Under the pieces are notes generated by a model, which had not been told where the DNA came from, did not search any database, and was given only the letters and a program-made list of their open reading frames with translations. 43,110 bases of DNA from CAZMCC01 sp964564695 (lineage in GTDB: Bacteria > Planctomycetota > Phycisphaerae > Phycisphaerales > UBA1924). How positions within the stretch are numbered: the stretch's first letter is position 1; each line of letters opens with the position of its first letter. The stretch covers positions 1 through 43,110 of the forward strand of contig CAZMCC010000020.1 of NCBI GenBank assembly GCA_964564695.1. Direction: 5' to 3'. The translations under genes were made by a program, and so were the position numbers. Positions 7,433 through 16,183 of this stretch are shown here, one piece after another.

Positions 7433-9124
7433 CTACCGGTCGGCTCCCGTGGCGTCGACGGTCACGGCCTCGATCAGCGCCATGTTGTCGCCGTCGGCGG
7501 CGCCGCCGAGCAGCAGCACCTTCGAGCCGAATGGCACCGCACGATGGACGATCCGCGGCGTCGTCTGGGCCACCGGCTCCCAGGCGTCGCCGGCGGAGTT
7601 GAGCCGGTAAAACCCGCCGCTGCCGACGCTGGCGTACAGCGTGCCGTCGACGACCGCCGCCGCGGGAGCGAAGCCGTTGCTGTTCGGCGCGGGCAGCGAC
7701 GGCCCTTTGCTCCACGTCGCGGTGCGCGTATCGAAGATGTTCACGTCGAGACTCGGGCGTGAATCGGGGTCGAAGCCGCCGATGGCGTAGATCCGCCCGT
7801 CAACGACGGCGGCGATCAGGGCGCGGCGCTGGAATGGCTGCGGCGTTGCGGTCCACGCCGCCTTCGGATCGGTCAGGTCAAGCGAGTACATCTGCTCGGG
7901 CCACGTCGTCTTCCCGTCCTTGCCGTGCAGGCGCCATCCGCCCAGAACGTAGAGCTTGCCGTCGACGACGGCCACGTCGTGGGACGAGCGCGGCTGGGGC
8001 AGCGGCGTGAAGTCGCTCCAACGCCCCGACGCGGGGTCGAATCGGTAGACCGTGGCGACGGAGCGGTTGTCGTCTTCGTCGCCCTCGGCGTTGAGCGACT
8101 GCATGCCGCCGGCGCGGTAGACGGCGCCCTTGAACGCGGCCAGGTTCATGCCCTGGAGGCGCGGCCCGCCGGGCAGCGTCTCCCAGTCGCGTCCACCGGC
8201 GAGGCTCAGGCGCCGGAACTCACCGGAGCACGACGTGGTGTGGTACTCGTGCGTCGGGACGATGTGCCCGCCGTAGACGTAGAGCCAGCCGTCGGAGATG
8301 ACGGCGCCGAAGCTGGAGGTGGCGAAGGGCAGGTCGATCATTTTCTCGACCGGCGCGGCGCCCGCATTGCCGGCAGCCATCTCGGGGCTGTGTGCCGCCT
8401 TGCTCGCGACGGGCTTCGGGGCCTCGACGGTGTCGAACACCAGTGTGGCGTAGTGGCGGATCTGGGCGTATTCCTTGTCATCGCGCTTGCCGGGCTTGTC
8501 CTCCCAGAACCTCGCCCATGCGCCGTAGCGTCCGCTGTCCTCGAGCACGGGTGAAAGGCCGTTCTCGTCGGTGGTCACCTTTTTCTCGGAGTTGCCCGGC
8601 AGGATCACGCGGATCTCGGCGCCCGCCTTGGGCTTGCCGGCGACGAGCAGCTTGAGCCGCACCCCCCCACCCCCCCCACCCTTGCCGTCCTGCTTGATGG
8701 GCACGATTTCGACCGGCACGCTGTCGCCCAGGACCGTGCGGGCGTCGAAGGCGTCGCCGATGATGGTCTTGGGGTAATAGAGCAGCACGTGCGACGTACC
8801 GGCGCGGTCCATCACACCCAGGTCGACCACGCCGTGAACGATACGCGTCCCCTCGCCGGGCGTGTTCATCGTCATGTGGCCGGCGTCGAGGGGCTCGGCG
8901 GAGAGCGGGGTGTCCTTGCCGTCAAGGCCGCGGAGCTGGAAACGGGCGCCCTTGATGATGTCGACGTCGACCACGTCGTCGGCGATGAGCGTCTCGCTCA
9001 TGATGATCCGGGACACGGAGGGATCCGCCTGCGGGACGACGAAGACGAAGTGGGCGGAGGCGACGGCCGTGAACGCGAGGAGGGCGGCGAGGGCGGAGAG
9101 CCAGAGGGTCTTCGGGAGGTGCAT
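7433..9124 (-). CDS. Exported Kelch-repeat protein with DUF4198-like N-terminal domain
   Basis: A 563-residue protein with a Sec signal peptide (MHLPKTLWLSALAALLAF, cleavage near ASA-HF). The first 230 mature residues resemble DUF4198 (AHFVFVVPQ start), a beta-rich extracytoplasmic domain seen near metal uptake or carbohydrate proteins. Residues about 270-560 hold Kelch repeats (LYVYGGHIVPT, KLYVLGGWRLHG, RIYAIGGFDPDS, KVLLLGGAADGD) that fold as a beta-propeller. A Gly-rich stretch (GKGGGGGG) links the halves of the DUF4198 part. The start at 9122-9124 was chosen for the signal peptide; the longer frame adds 13 Arg-rich residues. A function in envelope binding or sensing is plausible but not shown by sequence. 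Confidence 0.75.
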   Translation of the reverse strand: MHLPKTLWLSALAALLAFTAVASAHFVFVVPQADPSVSRIIMSETLIADDVVDVDIIKGARFQLRGLDGKDTPLSAEPLDAGHMTMNTPGEGTRIVHGVVDLGVMDRAGTSHVLLYYPKTIIGDAFDARTVLGDSVPVEIVPIKQDGKGGGGGGVRLKLLVAGKPKAGAEIRVILPGNSEKKVTTDENGLSPVLEDSGRYGAWARFWEDKPGKRDDKEYAQIRHYATLVFDTVEAPKPVASKAAHSPEMAAGNAGAAPVEKMIDLPFATSSFGAVISDGWLYVYGGHIVPTHEYHTTSCSGEFRRLSLAGGRDWETLPGGPRLQGMNLAAFKGAVYRAGGMQSLNAEGDEDDNRSVATVYRFDPASGRWSDFTPLPQPRSSHDVAVVDGKLYVLGGWRLHGKDGKTTWPEQMYSLDLTDPKAAWTATPQPFQRRALIAAVVDGRIYAIGGFDPDSRPSLDVNIFDTRTATWSKGPSLPAPNSNGFAPAAAVVDGTLYASVGSGGFYRLNSAGDAWEPVAQTTPRIVHRAVPFGSKVLLLGGAADGDNMALIEAVTVDATGADR

Positions 9125-9329
9125 GAACGATCGACTCCTGCGCGGATTGCGACTTGGTCTCAAGATTGGGCGGGGTTGTAGTCGCCGACGGCGGGGGCTT
9201 TCAAGGAAGGTGGTGGAAACAACCCGGTGCGGAGCCGCGCTGGCCCCTAGGAAAGGGGTTTCCGCGCCGAATATTCACCGTTTGTTTGCGCTGTTCACCC
9301 GACACCCGGGCCCTTGCGCGCTCGCGGCC

Positions 9330-11696
9330 TTACGTCGCCGCGTCGACGTATGCGGCCTCGAAGTCGCCGATCTGATCAGCGAGCCCGAAATCGAGGAGCG
9401 ACGGGACTTGGGCGAGAGGCTCGATGACCCAGGCGCCGTTGTGCTCGGGGAGCGCCCCGGCGATCGCTCGCTGCGAGACGCTAAAGGTGATCACGTAGAC
9501 ACGGTCCTCGGTGTCGACCACGACCACGGCCATGCCGGTGTTGGTGATCTCGCGGGACGGGCGCGGGTCGAACTCGGTACGCCCGTTGCCCTGGCTCTCG
9601 GTGTACGGGACGAAGGCCTCGGGCGGGGTGGTCGCGGCGCCGCCGATCGGGGTGATGGCGTCGCTGATGACGCTGAGGGCCCAGCCGTTGCCGTTGAGAC
9701 CGAGCCCGAGGCCCTGGTGGGTCTGGCCCTCCTGATCGAGCCAGGTGCCGGCGCTTCCCTCGGGCGACCACCACAGCGCGGTGAGCTTGCCGTCCTGGAT
9801 GCCCTGGATGTTGAAGGCGTTCCATCCGGTCGTGATTCCCGAGAGCGAGCCGGGAGCGAAGTCCATCTCGCCCGAGAGGCCCGCGGCGTCGGTGAGGTTC
9901 GTGAGCACCCACACGTGCTCGCCCGGGAGCGTGGGGCTTTCGTGGGCGGCGCCGCCCTGCCACAGCGACCACACGTCGCCGCTGCCGTCCTGGAACCAGT
10001 GGTTGCGTGCGCCCCAGTAGGCGTCGGAGACGGCAACGTTGTCGAGGAAGCCGAGCAGGTCGGTCGAGATCCAATCGCCGTCGACCAAGCCGTCCTCACC
10101 CTTGGCGGCGTCGTAGGTCTGGATGAACTGGTCGGGGGCGGCGAGGAGGTGGAACAGATAGACCTTGACGGCCGGGTCGCCCGGCGGGGCGCCGAGGTCG
10201 GACGCGGCGCTGGCGAACGCGACGTAGGCGCCGTTCGCGCTAATGACAGGATCGTACCCTCCGGCGCCGTCGGCGACGGAACGGGGCGTGCAACTGACGA
10301 GGCGTTTCGTCCCGGAATCGATTTCGTAGAGGTAGACCTGCCCGGACTGGCCGTAGACGACGGAGCGGGCGTTCGCGCTGATGCGAGCATGGGAGTCTGC
10401 GGTGCCGGCGGCCTGGGTGCCGTCGGTGCTGGTGAGGACGGTCAACCCCCCGGTCGCCCGGTCATAGAGGAAAATGTCGTCACCACCCAAGTCGTTCTGG
10501 CCTTCGAGGAGGTTGGTGGCCGTACTGGTGAACGTAATGTACCGGCCGTCGTCGCTGATGCGCTGGCTGTACATACCCAGTGCCGGTGGGTTGTCGGCGG
10601 GGATGGCTGCGTCGGCAAATCTGTGGGTGATGAGTGTGTTTTCGCGGGTCGAGCGGTCGTAGACAAAGAGGTCCGCGTCGTCGCTCGTTTCAAACTGGCC
10701 CTCGACCAGGTTTCTGGCGGAGCTGACGTACGTGACAAAGCGACCGTCCGCGCTGGGGCGGGGATAGCTGGAGGGGTAGCCGTTGCCGTCGATGTCCGTG
10801 GCCGTGAGCGACTCGCCCGCGACATGGCTTACGAGTGTGCTCACGCCGGCGACACGGTCGTAGAGGAAGACGTCGAACGCGGCGTAGATGTTGTCGGGAT
10901 GGGTGCGATCGATCTGGCCCTCGACGAGGTTGGAGGCGAGGCTCTCGTACGCGACGTAACGCCCGTCGGCGCTGACGACGGCGTTGATCGAGAGCTGGTT
11001 CCCGCCGATGTCGTCGCCGGGGTGGGGACCCACGGCACGGTCGATCATGATGTTCTCGCCGCTGTCACGGTCGAAGAGGAAAACGTGCGAACCCACGCCG
11101 GCGGAGTGCGCGTCAATGACCTGACCGGGGACGAGGTCGAACGAGTTGCTGGAGTAGGTGACGAAGCGGCCGTCGGCGCTGATCGATGGGTACTCGGTCG
11201 TCGGCAGGTCGGTCTCGCTCGAAAGGGGGTGGCTGACGAGGATCGTCGTGCCCGACTCGCGATCGAAGAGGAAGACGTTCGTCGAGTTCGCGAGGAAGTC
11301 GGGCTGGTCCGCAACGAGGTTCGTCGCGAAGCTCCGGAACGCGACGAAGCGCCCGTCGCGGCTCATCACGGGCTCGAACGACTTGTCGTCCCCGGTGGTC
11401 GTGGGGGAAGCGGCTGAGCGGCTCACGACCGTGGTGACCCCGGATACGCGGTCGTAGAGAAAGATGTCGGTGCTGTCGTTCGTGTCGGATTGGCCTTCGA
11501 AGAGGTTGATGGCGAGGCTGGTAAAGAGAACGTACCGGCCGTCTTCGCTGACCGACACGGGCGCGCTGTCGCCGGTGAGCTCGCTGCCCGCCGGGGTCTC
11601 GACGCCGACCGTCACCGGGGTGAGGAACGAGAACAAGGTTCGCGACTCGAGGAGTTCCAATCGCGGAGCGTGTGCGAATACCGGCATTCTCGCCAT
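9330..11696 (-). CDS. Large exported PD40/TolB-like propeller protein
   Basis: A 788-residue protein. The N-terminus carries the planctomycete extracellular motif (LELLESRTLFSF), seen in exported planctomycete proteins. Residues about 30-520 are a series of PD40-type repeats, each with SxDGRYVxFxSxATNLxxGQ followed by DIFLYDRxSG, predicting one or two beta-propellers. The last 250 residues form a different domain (WISTDLLGFLDNVAVSDAYW, VWVLTNLTDAAGLSGEMDFA, GWNAFNIQGI) that I cannot assign. Start: the ATG at 11694-11696 has GGAG nine bases upstream; an ATG at 11711 is an alternative adding five residues. It is transcribed divergently from rpsP. The job is probably on the cell surface; the partner is unknown. 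Confidence 0.72.
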   Translation of the reverse strand: MARMPVFAHAPRLELLESRTLFSFLTPVTVGVETPAGSELTGDSAPVSVSEDGRYVLFTSLAINLFEGQSDTNDSTDIFLYDRVSGVTTVVSRSAASPTTTGDDKSFEPVMSRDGRFVAFRSFATNLVADQPDFLANSTNVFLFDRESGTTILVSHPLSSETDLPTTEYPSISADGRFVTYSSNSFDLVPGQVIDAHSAGVGSHVFLFDRDSGENIMIDRAVGPHPGDDIGGNQLSINAVVSADGRYVAYESLASNLVEGQIDRTHPDNIYAAFDVFLYDRVAGVSTLVSHVAGESLTATDIDGNGYPSSYPRPSADGRFVTYVSSARNLVEGQFETSDDADLFVYDRSTRENTLITHRFADAAIPADNPPALGMYSQRISDDGRYITFTSTATNLLEGQNDLGGDDIFLYDRATGGLTVLTSTDGTQAAGTADSHARISANARSVVYGQSGQVYLYEIDSGTKRLVSCTPRSVADGAGGYDPVISANGAYVAFASAASDLGAPPGDPAVKVYLFHLLAAPDQFIQTYDAAKGEDGLVDGDWISTDLLGFLDNVAVSDAYWGARNHWFQDGSGDVWSLWQGGAAHESPTLPGEHVWVLTNLTDAAGLSGEMDFAPGSLSGITTGWNAFNIQGIQDGKLTALWWSPEGSAGTWLDQEGQTHQGLGLGLNGNGWALSVISDAITPIGGAATTPPEAFVPYTESQGNGRTEFDPRPSREITNTGMAVVVVDTEDRVYVITFSVSQRAIAGALPEHNGAWVIEPLAQVPSLLDFGLADQIGDFEAAYVDAAT

Positions 11697-11936
11697 GGTC
11701 GGAGACTCCATTTTTAGTTTACATCCTAGACAATCGTATCGAGAGACGTGCGTCGATGACGGCACGCCGAGTGATCGACCTCGCCGCCGCTCGAGCCGTT
11801 CATGTCGCCTATTGTCTTGGCCCGTCATGAACGCCCCCGCGGGTCCAGCGTGGACTCTGTCCGGGTCAGGCGGCCGGTGTCGGACCGGCAAATCACTTCC
11901 GGCGATGGGTCGTAGGCCTCATTGGAGTTCTCAAGC

Positions 11937-12284
11937 ATGGTTCGCATCCGCATGAAGCGTCTGGGTCGCCGGCGTCGTCCGTTCTACCGGATCAACGCCG
12001 TCGACGTGACCACGAAGCGTGACGGGAAGTTCCTCGAGCAGCTCGGCTGGTACGACCCGCTGGTGAAGGACGAGGCCAAGGGCATCGTTCTCGACGTCGA
12101 GCGCATCAAGCACTGGCTCGCCCAGGGCGCGCAGCCCTCGGACACCGTGATGAACATGCTGGTCAAGCGCCAGATCGTCGACGGGACCGAGTGGGTCGCC
12201 CGGCGCGAGATGCGCATCAAGTCGAAGGCGGACCTGGCGGCCAAGCGGGCCGCGAACCCGCTGCCGGACAAGAAGAAGAAGTAA
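11937..12284 (+). CDS. rpsP: 30S ribosomal protein S16
   Basis: S16 binds 16S rRNA early in 30S assembly. The 115-residue protein has the family start MVRIRMKRLGRRRRPFYRIN followed by DGKFLEQLGWYDP and the IKHWLAQGAQPSDTV helix, and ends in a lysine-rich tail. A GGAG nine bases before the ATG supports the start over an upstream TTG. It leads the rpsP-trmD-rplS group; rimM, usually between rpsP and trmD, is absent. A long hairpin follows 26 bases after the stop. Confidence 0.97.
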   Translation: MVRIRMKRLGRRRRPFYRINAVDVTTKRDGKFLEQLGWYDPLVKDEAKGIVLDVERIKHWLAQGAQPSDTVMNMLVKRQIVDGTEWVARREMRIKSKADLAAKRAANPLPDKKKK

Positions 12285-12309
12285 GCACTCGCCTCGCGAA
12301 GGCGTCTTG

Positions 12310-12376
12310 ACGAGCCCGAAGCGCAAGCGAGGGTGGACGATACAGTCCACTCGCGTGCGCTTCGGGCTCGTTTCAT
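12310..12376 (+). terminator. Long hairpin after rpsP, likely terminator or attenuator
   Basis: Outer arms 12310-12324 and 12357-12371 pair perfectly over 15 bases (ACGAGCCCGAAGCGC); an inner stem adds GTGGAC/GTCCAC and part of CGAG/CTCG. The right arm is followed by TTTCAT, the same short T-rich tail type as the rplS terminator. Its left arm includes CGAGCC...GCGCAAGCGAGGG, the core of the repeat family found around lpxK, so a mobile palindrome may have been recruited as the terminator. Confidence 0.65.
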
Positions 12377-12416
12377 AGACTCGTGCGGAGGCCCGTCGCT
12401 TACGCTCGGGGTTCGT

Positions 12417-13226
12417 ATGCGCTTCGACGTCCTGACAACCTTTCCCGAGATGTTCGGGGCCGGGCCCGGCACGGTGCTCGGGACCAGCATTCCTGCGCGC
12501 TGCGCCGCCGCGGGCGTGGCCGAGTATCACGCCCACAACCTCCGCGACTTCACCCCCGCGAGCGACAAGCACCAGAAGACCGACGACCGCCCCTTCGGCG
12601 GCGGGCCAGGCATGGTCATGATGTGCCAGCCCATCTGGGACGGCGTGCACGCGGTCGAGGCTCTCGACGCGCGACCGGCCACGCGCATCGTCATGTCGCC
12701 GCAGGGCAGGGTGCTCGACCAGGAGATGGTCGAAGAGCTGGCGAAGCGGCCGCGGGTGCTCATCATCGCGGGGCACTACGAAGGGATCGACGAGCGGGTG
12801 ATGGAGAAGCTGGGGGCGGTGGAGATCAGCATCGGGGACTATGTCCTGAGCGCGGGGGAGCTGTCGGCGCTGGTGCTGATCGACGCGGTCGTGCGGCTGC
12901 TGCCGGGGGCCCTGGGGCACGAAGAATCGGCGGGGCAGGACAGCTTCTCGCCGGTCGAACTGCCCGCAGGGCTGAAGAAGAAGGACCCGCTCAAGACTCT
13001 CGGCGGGGCGCGCCTGCTGGATTGCGCTCATTACACCCGCCCGCGGGAGTGGATGGGGATGGCGGTGCCCGAGGTGCTCATGAGCGGGGACCACCGGGCG
13101 GTCGACCGCTGGCGGCTCGAGCAGCGGCTGGCGCGGACGCGCGAGCGCCGGCCGGATCTCTTACGGGGCCTGTTCAGCCTCGAGGGAGGGCTGGGGGGGC
13201 TGGAAGGGGACGGGGGCGGAGCCTAA
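12417..13226 (+). CDS. trmD: tRNA (guanine-37-N1)-methyltransferase
   Basis: TrmD methylates G37 next to the anticodon of tRNAs that read CNN codons, preventing +1 frameshifts. The 269-residue protein shows the SPOUT-family order: MRFDVLTTFPEMF at the start, DDRPFGGGPGMVM, then the knot motifs IIAGHYEGIDERV and ISIGDYVLSAGE that bind S-adenosylmethionine, and a C-terminal helical domain with HYTRPREW and LLSGDH-like VLMSGDHRAVDRW. The ATG at 12417 is chosen because the domain starts there. A Gly-rich tail (about 20 residues) is longer than typical. It lies between rpsP and rplS. Confidence 0.97.
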   Translation: MRFDVLTTFPEMFGAGPGTVLGTSIPARCAAAGVAEYHAHNLRDFTPASDKHQKTDDRPFGGGPGMVMMCQPIWDGVHAVEALDARPATRIVMSPQGRVLDQEMVEELAKRPRVLIIAGHYEGIDERVMEKLGAVEISIGDYVLSAGELSALVLIDAVVRLLPGALGHEESAGQDSFSPVELPAGLKKKDPLKTLGGARLLDCAHYTRPREWMGMAVPEVLMSGDHRAVDRWRLEQRLARTRERRPDLLRGLFSLEGGLGGLEGDGGGA

Positions 13227-13317
13227 CATTGAGGCCCGTCGCCGGGCGGCCTTGGGGCGGCCTTGGCGGAGGTTCTGAACACCAGTTTTTCACGTCCTTT
13301 ACCGATTGGGGCACGTC

Positions 13318-13713
13318 ATGGGCCTGCAGCAGATCATCGAGGGAGTCAACGCCGAGGCGATCCGTACGGACGTCCCGCGGATTGACATCGGCGACACCAT
13401 CAACGTGCACTGCCGCATCGTCGAGGGCCAGAAGGAACGCATCCAGGTGTTCCAGGGCGTGGTGATCGCCCGGGCCGGCCGCGGCACCAGCGCCATGATC
13501 ACGGTCCGCCGGATCGTCGAGAACATGGGCGTCGAGCGCATCTTCCCGATCAACTCCCCCAAGATCGCCAAGTACGAGGTCCTGCGTCGCGGCGACGCCC
13601 GCCGGGCCAAGCTCTATTACCTCCGCGACCGCGGCGGCAAGAGCCGTCGTCTGCGTGATCGCCGCCGCGGCCTCAAGCACGTCGGCGGGATCGTCAACCC
13701 CGGCCAGGCCTAA
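13318..13713 (+). CDS. rplS: 50S ribosomal protein L19
   Basis: L19 sits at the subunit interface of the 50S particle. The sequence shows IRTDVPRIDIGDTINVHCRI, a FQGVVIARAGRG segment and RRIVENMGVERIFPINSPKI. At 131 residues it is somewhat longer than the usual 115 because of a basic C-terminal extension (RRLRDRRRGLKHVGGIVNPG). The ATG at 13318 follows GGGGCACGTC and matches the family start. It is the last gene of the rpsP-trmD-rplS group and is followed by a strong terminator. Confidence 0.97.
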   Translation: MGLQQIIEGVNAEAIRTDVPRIDIGDTINVHCRIVEGQKERIQVFQGVVIARAGRGTSAMITVRRIVENMGVERIFPINSPKIAKYEVLRRGDARRAKLYYLRDRGGKSRRLRDRRRGLKHVGGIVNPGQA

Positions 13714-13747
13714 AGCGACTGGCGAACGCCCCAGTACGAACTTCCAG

Positions 13748-13780
13748 CGACCCCGCGGCGACGCGGGGTCGTTTCTTTTT
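13748..13780 (+). terminator. Rho-independent terminator after rplS
   Basis: A perfect 10-bp stem (CGACCCCGCG, 13748-13757, with 13762-13771), loop GCGA and a tail TTTCTTTTT. It lies 35 bases after the rplS stop and is the clearest intrinsic terminator in the window. Confidence 0.93.
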
Positions 13781-13961
13781 GCGATCGGCGAAGGAGAGTG
13801 CCATCGAAGTCCGCTCTGGGACTTCGACGTGTCCATAAGCAACGCACTGCGCAACCGACTGCGGGCCTCAGTGCGGGCTGATACCGAAGTGTCCGGCAAC
13901 TTCTGCTGCGTGCTCTGGATTTATTACCCAGAGGTCGCCAAGGCTGGCAGACCGCGACGGA

Positions 13962-14423
13962 CTACTGCCGCGCCGGATCATTTGCGGCGGCAAGTCGATG
14001 CCGCTGCCGTATCGCCCACTCCCGCCAATCGGCGCGATCTGTCTTCCCAGCGATTTGAGCGAGGACTTCGCCGGTGTGCTCGTCGGTTCGATCGTGACGC
14101 AGCTGCAGCGACGCCAACGCGACAAGGCTGGGGACATGCTCGGGCGCCGCTTCGAGTGCTGCGCGGGCGGCGTCGATCGCTCCGTCAACCTGACCGGCTC
14201 GATCGAGCCCGAGCGCAAGGTTCAAACGCGGGTCGGGATACCCGGGCATCAGCTTGCGGGCCCACTCGAACTCGGCTGCGGCCGCGTACAGGTCGCCGCG
14301 CTTGAGCAGGACGACGCCGAGGTTGTTATGGGCCGGGCCGTGGTAGAGGTCGGCGGCCAGTGCTTCGCGCAGGAGGGTTTCTGCTTTCGCGGGGTCGCGG
14401 TCGGTGTATTCGACGGCTTCCAT
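13962..14423 (-). CDS. TPR protein, probably the body of a frameshifted lipoprotein gene
   Basis: A 153-residue stretch with two to three TPR units: AETLLREALAADLYHGPAHNNLG-type and YAAAAEFEWARKLMPGYPDP, LALGLDRAGQVDGAIDAARAA. TPRs mediate protein contacts. The ATG at 14421-14423 is the only start codon in this frame, but the frame stays open far upstream and reads PGCASRHTAG...DRDPQRAQALT, which looks like a lipoprotein's mature N-terminus. A start codon coupled to the upstream gene exists in another frame (14590). I therefore think the true gene begins at 14590 and has suffered a single-base shift. It closes the gspL-gspM-like cluster, which suggests a secretion-related role. Confidence 0.6.
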   Translation of the reverse strand: MEAVEYTDRDPAKAETLLREALAADLYHGPAHNNLGVVLLKRGDLYAAAAEFEWARKLMPGYPDPRLNLALGLDRAGQVDGAIDAARAALEAAPEHVPSLVALASLQLRHDRTDEHTGEVLAQIAGKTDRADWREWAIRQRHRLAAANDPARQ

Positions 14424-14590
14424 CGTCAGGGCCTGGGCGCGTTGGGGGTCGCGGTCGGCGTCCGCGGGCGATGCGTACGGGCCGGCGGTATGGCGGGAGG
14501 CGCACCCTGGACCGAAAGACGTCGTGATGGTGCAAGCGACATGGCCATGAGGCCGCCGAGAGAGCGACGCCGGAGCGTGGAAAGCATCAT
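14424..14590 (-). other. Out-of-frame 5' part of the TPR lipoprotein gene
   Basis: From the ATG at 14588-14590 one frame reads MMLSTLRRRSLGGLMAMSLA, a good signal-peptide start, and runs to a TGA at about 14427. The ATG overlaps the stop of the gspM-like gene as ATGA, the usual sign of translational coupling. The continuation that makes sense (Cys, then ASRHTAG and the TPR body) is one frame away, so a one-base loss between the two is likely, or a sequencing error. Confidence 0.5.
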
Positions 14591-15210
14591 CGCGAGGCGT
14601 CCTTTGGTCCCTTGGCAGGGACGGCGTCGGTGTGAGGGATGCGTGCCTGGAGTCCGGTTGCCGTCAGACGTTCAACGGTGAGGCTCACACGCAGGGGCAA
14701 GTCCGAACCGGCGCAGCTTGCGGCGTCGATGGGCGATAGCCGCAAGGGTGTCGAGTCGATTTGAGTAACCGTCCAAGCTGGCGCGGCGAGTCGCCACGCC
14801 TCGAGCAGGCGGCCGAGCTTGGGAAGTGTGACGCCGGTTAGGCTCGCCGAGGCGCGGGAGCGAGCAATCTGAGGCCCCGTCTTCGACCCGGGCACGACCT
14901 CGATGAGCGTGCTGCTGGCCGGCGTGAACGCCTCGATGTCGGCGGGCGCGAGACCCGCAGAAGTCAGGGCGGTCGTGAACCGCTGCGCAAGCGCCCCTTC
15001 CTGGACGCTTACTTCGGGCGCATGAACCCACGCCGGCAGCGAGCGAACGATTGTGTCGATGTCCGCCTGCAAACGGGAGTTGGTCCCCCTGCTCGCGTGT
15101 GCATCTTCGAAGGTCTTGACGGCGGCACGATAGCGCATGACCGAAGGAATCAGTAATGCCACCGAGCAGACCGTTGCGATGATCCAGCATGTCCACAGGC
15201 GTCCGGTCAT
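14587..15210 (-). CDS. GspM-like type II secretion accessory protein
   Basis: A 207-residue bitopic protein: a short cytoplasmic tip, one membrane helix (WTCWIIATVCSVALLIPSVM, residues about 6-25), a helical stretch (YRAAVKTFEDAHASRGTNSR) and a periplasmic ferredoxin-like domain with FTTALTSAGLAPADIEAF and LPKLGRLLEAWRLAAPAWTV. This layout matches GspM/PilO-type proteins, which bind the GspL/PilN partner in the inner-membrane platform. Its start overlaps the end of the gspL-like gene by four bases and its stop overlaps the next start as ATGA, so three genes form one operon. Assignment rests on architecture and neighbours more than on sequence identity. Confidence 0.6.
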   Translation of the reverse strand: MTGRLWTCWIIATVCSVALLIPSVMRYRAAVKTFEDAHASRGTNSRLQADIDTIVRSLPAWVHAPEVSVQEGALAQRFTTALTSAGLAPADIEAFTPASSTLIEVVPGSKTGPQIARSRASASLTGVTLPKLGRLLEAWRLAAPAWTVTQIDSTPLRLSPIDAASCAGSDLPLRVSLTVERLTATGLQARIPHTDAVPAKGPKDASR

Positions 15211-16126
15211 GGCGTGTGGTCTCCGGACGATGCCCCGGTCGCTGGCGTGTTCTGCCGCGTGAACGTGAGCGCGAGCCGAGCTCTCCGCTCGGAATTGGCC
15301 GCGATCCCTGGCTGCTCTAGGACGAAGCCCGGGGGCGGACGGATGGTGGCGAGGAATTCACCGGGATCGCCGTCGATGCTCACGGTGAGGGCAATGCGCC
15401 GAGAATCGACGTTGAGCGACTGCACTTCGGCGTTCGGATGGCCCTCCGCGGGCACCGGCCAGGAGCGAAGCATGCCGGCAAGCGGGGCCGTGACGTCGGC
15501 GGGGATTCCCTCAGAGGCCGCTCGGGCCGCGAACGCGCGGAGGACGTTCACATCGGCCTGCGACACCGGGCCGGTGGTCCCGCCTCGGTGCGTGCGGGGA
15601 TTTCGCGATGAAGTGCGGTGGCGCGCCGCGACAGGCCGAGCAATACGAGCAGGGCGAGCATGAGCGTGCCCGCCATCGCTACGGCGTGCATCAGAGTGCG
15701 ACGACGGCGATCGCTGCGGGGCTCGAATTCGCCGACGAGGAAATTGAGTAGCTCAACATTCGCACCGGGCGCTATCCCGGCGGGAAGCGTCACGGGTGTG
15801 AGGGCGGCGAGCGAGCCCGGCAGTTCACGCAGCGATTCGCGTGGCACCGCGCACGCGAGTGTTCTGAACCCGCCGCTTCCATCGGAAGCGCCTAGCGGCA
15901 CGCCCACGGCATGGAGAGCTGTGACGTCCAGCGGAACGTGATCCTGCAGATCCAGCATGAGCCCCGGCGGAAGCGGGCCGGGGCGCCGGAGCGGGGCATC
16001 AAGGATCGCCCAGTAGAACCGGCCCGTGGACCAACGGGCATGGGTCTCAGAGCCCGGTTCGGGTTTCGACCCGTTGTTCGGTGCGCTCACTCCATCTCCG
16101 TTCAGGGCGGGTCTGTGGGAGATCAT
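15207..16126 (-). pseudogene. GspL-like gene split by a one-base frameshift
   Basis: Two open frames together make one protein. The first (16126 down to 15548) gives a cytoplasmic part (FYWAILDAPLRRPG, LPAGIAPGANVELLNFLVGEFEP) and a membrane helix (MAGTLMLALLVLLGL), then HREIPARTEAG. The second (open from before 15566 to 15207) continues as GTTGPVSQADVNVLRAFAAR and a periplasmic ferredoxin-like domain (RRIALTVSIDGDPGEFLATI). They join if one G is restored in the GGG run at 15579-15581. GspL-type proteins tether the secretion ATPase to the inner membrane. The gene is either a recent pseudogene or a homopolymer sequencing error. No gspE-K genes lie upstream; an RHS fragment does. Confidence 0.6.
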
Positions 16127-16183
16127 CGTCCACCCCCGCCGGCGCCGGGGGTCGGGGGCGGCTCATCCGGGCGAAGGCGGAGG

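Noticed and set aside
6094..7610. Plus-strand open frames of 189 and 500 codons
   Set aside because: They run through hairpin repeats and then antisense to the DUF2314 and Kelch genes; no recognisable domain.
8862..11417. Plus-strand open frame of about 850 codons opposite the PD40 protein
   Set aside because: The minus strand carries recognisable repeats and a planctomycete export motif; the plus-strand frame is low-complexity Gly/Val/Asp/Arg, a by-product of GC-rich codon positions.
16040..16183. Upstream ATG giving the RHS fragment a 48-residue leader
   Set aside because: The leader is antisense to the gspL-like start and has neither a signal peptide nor RHS similarity.
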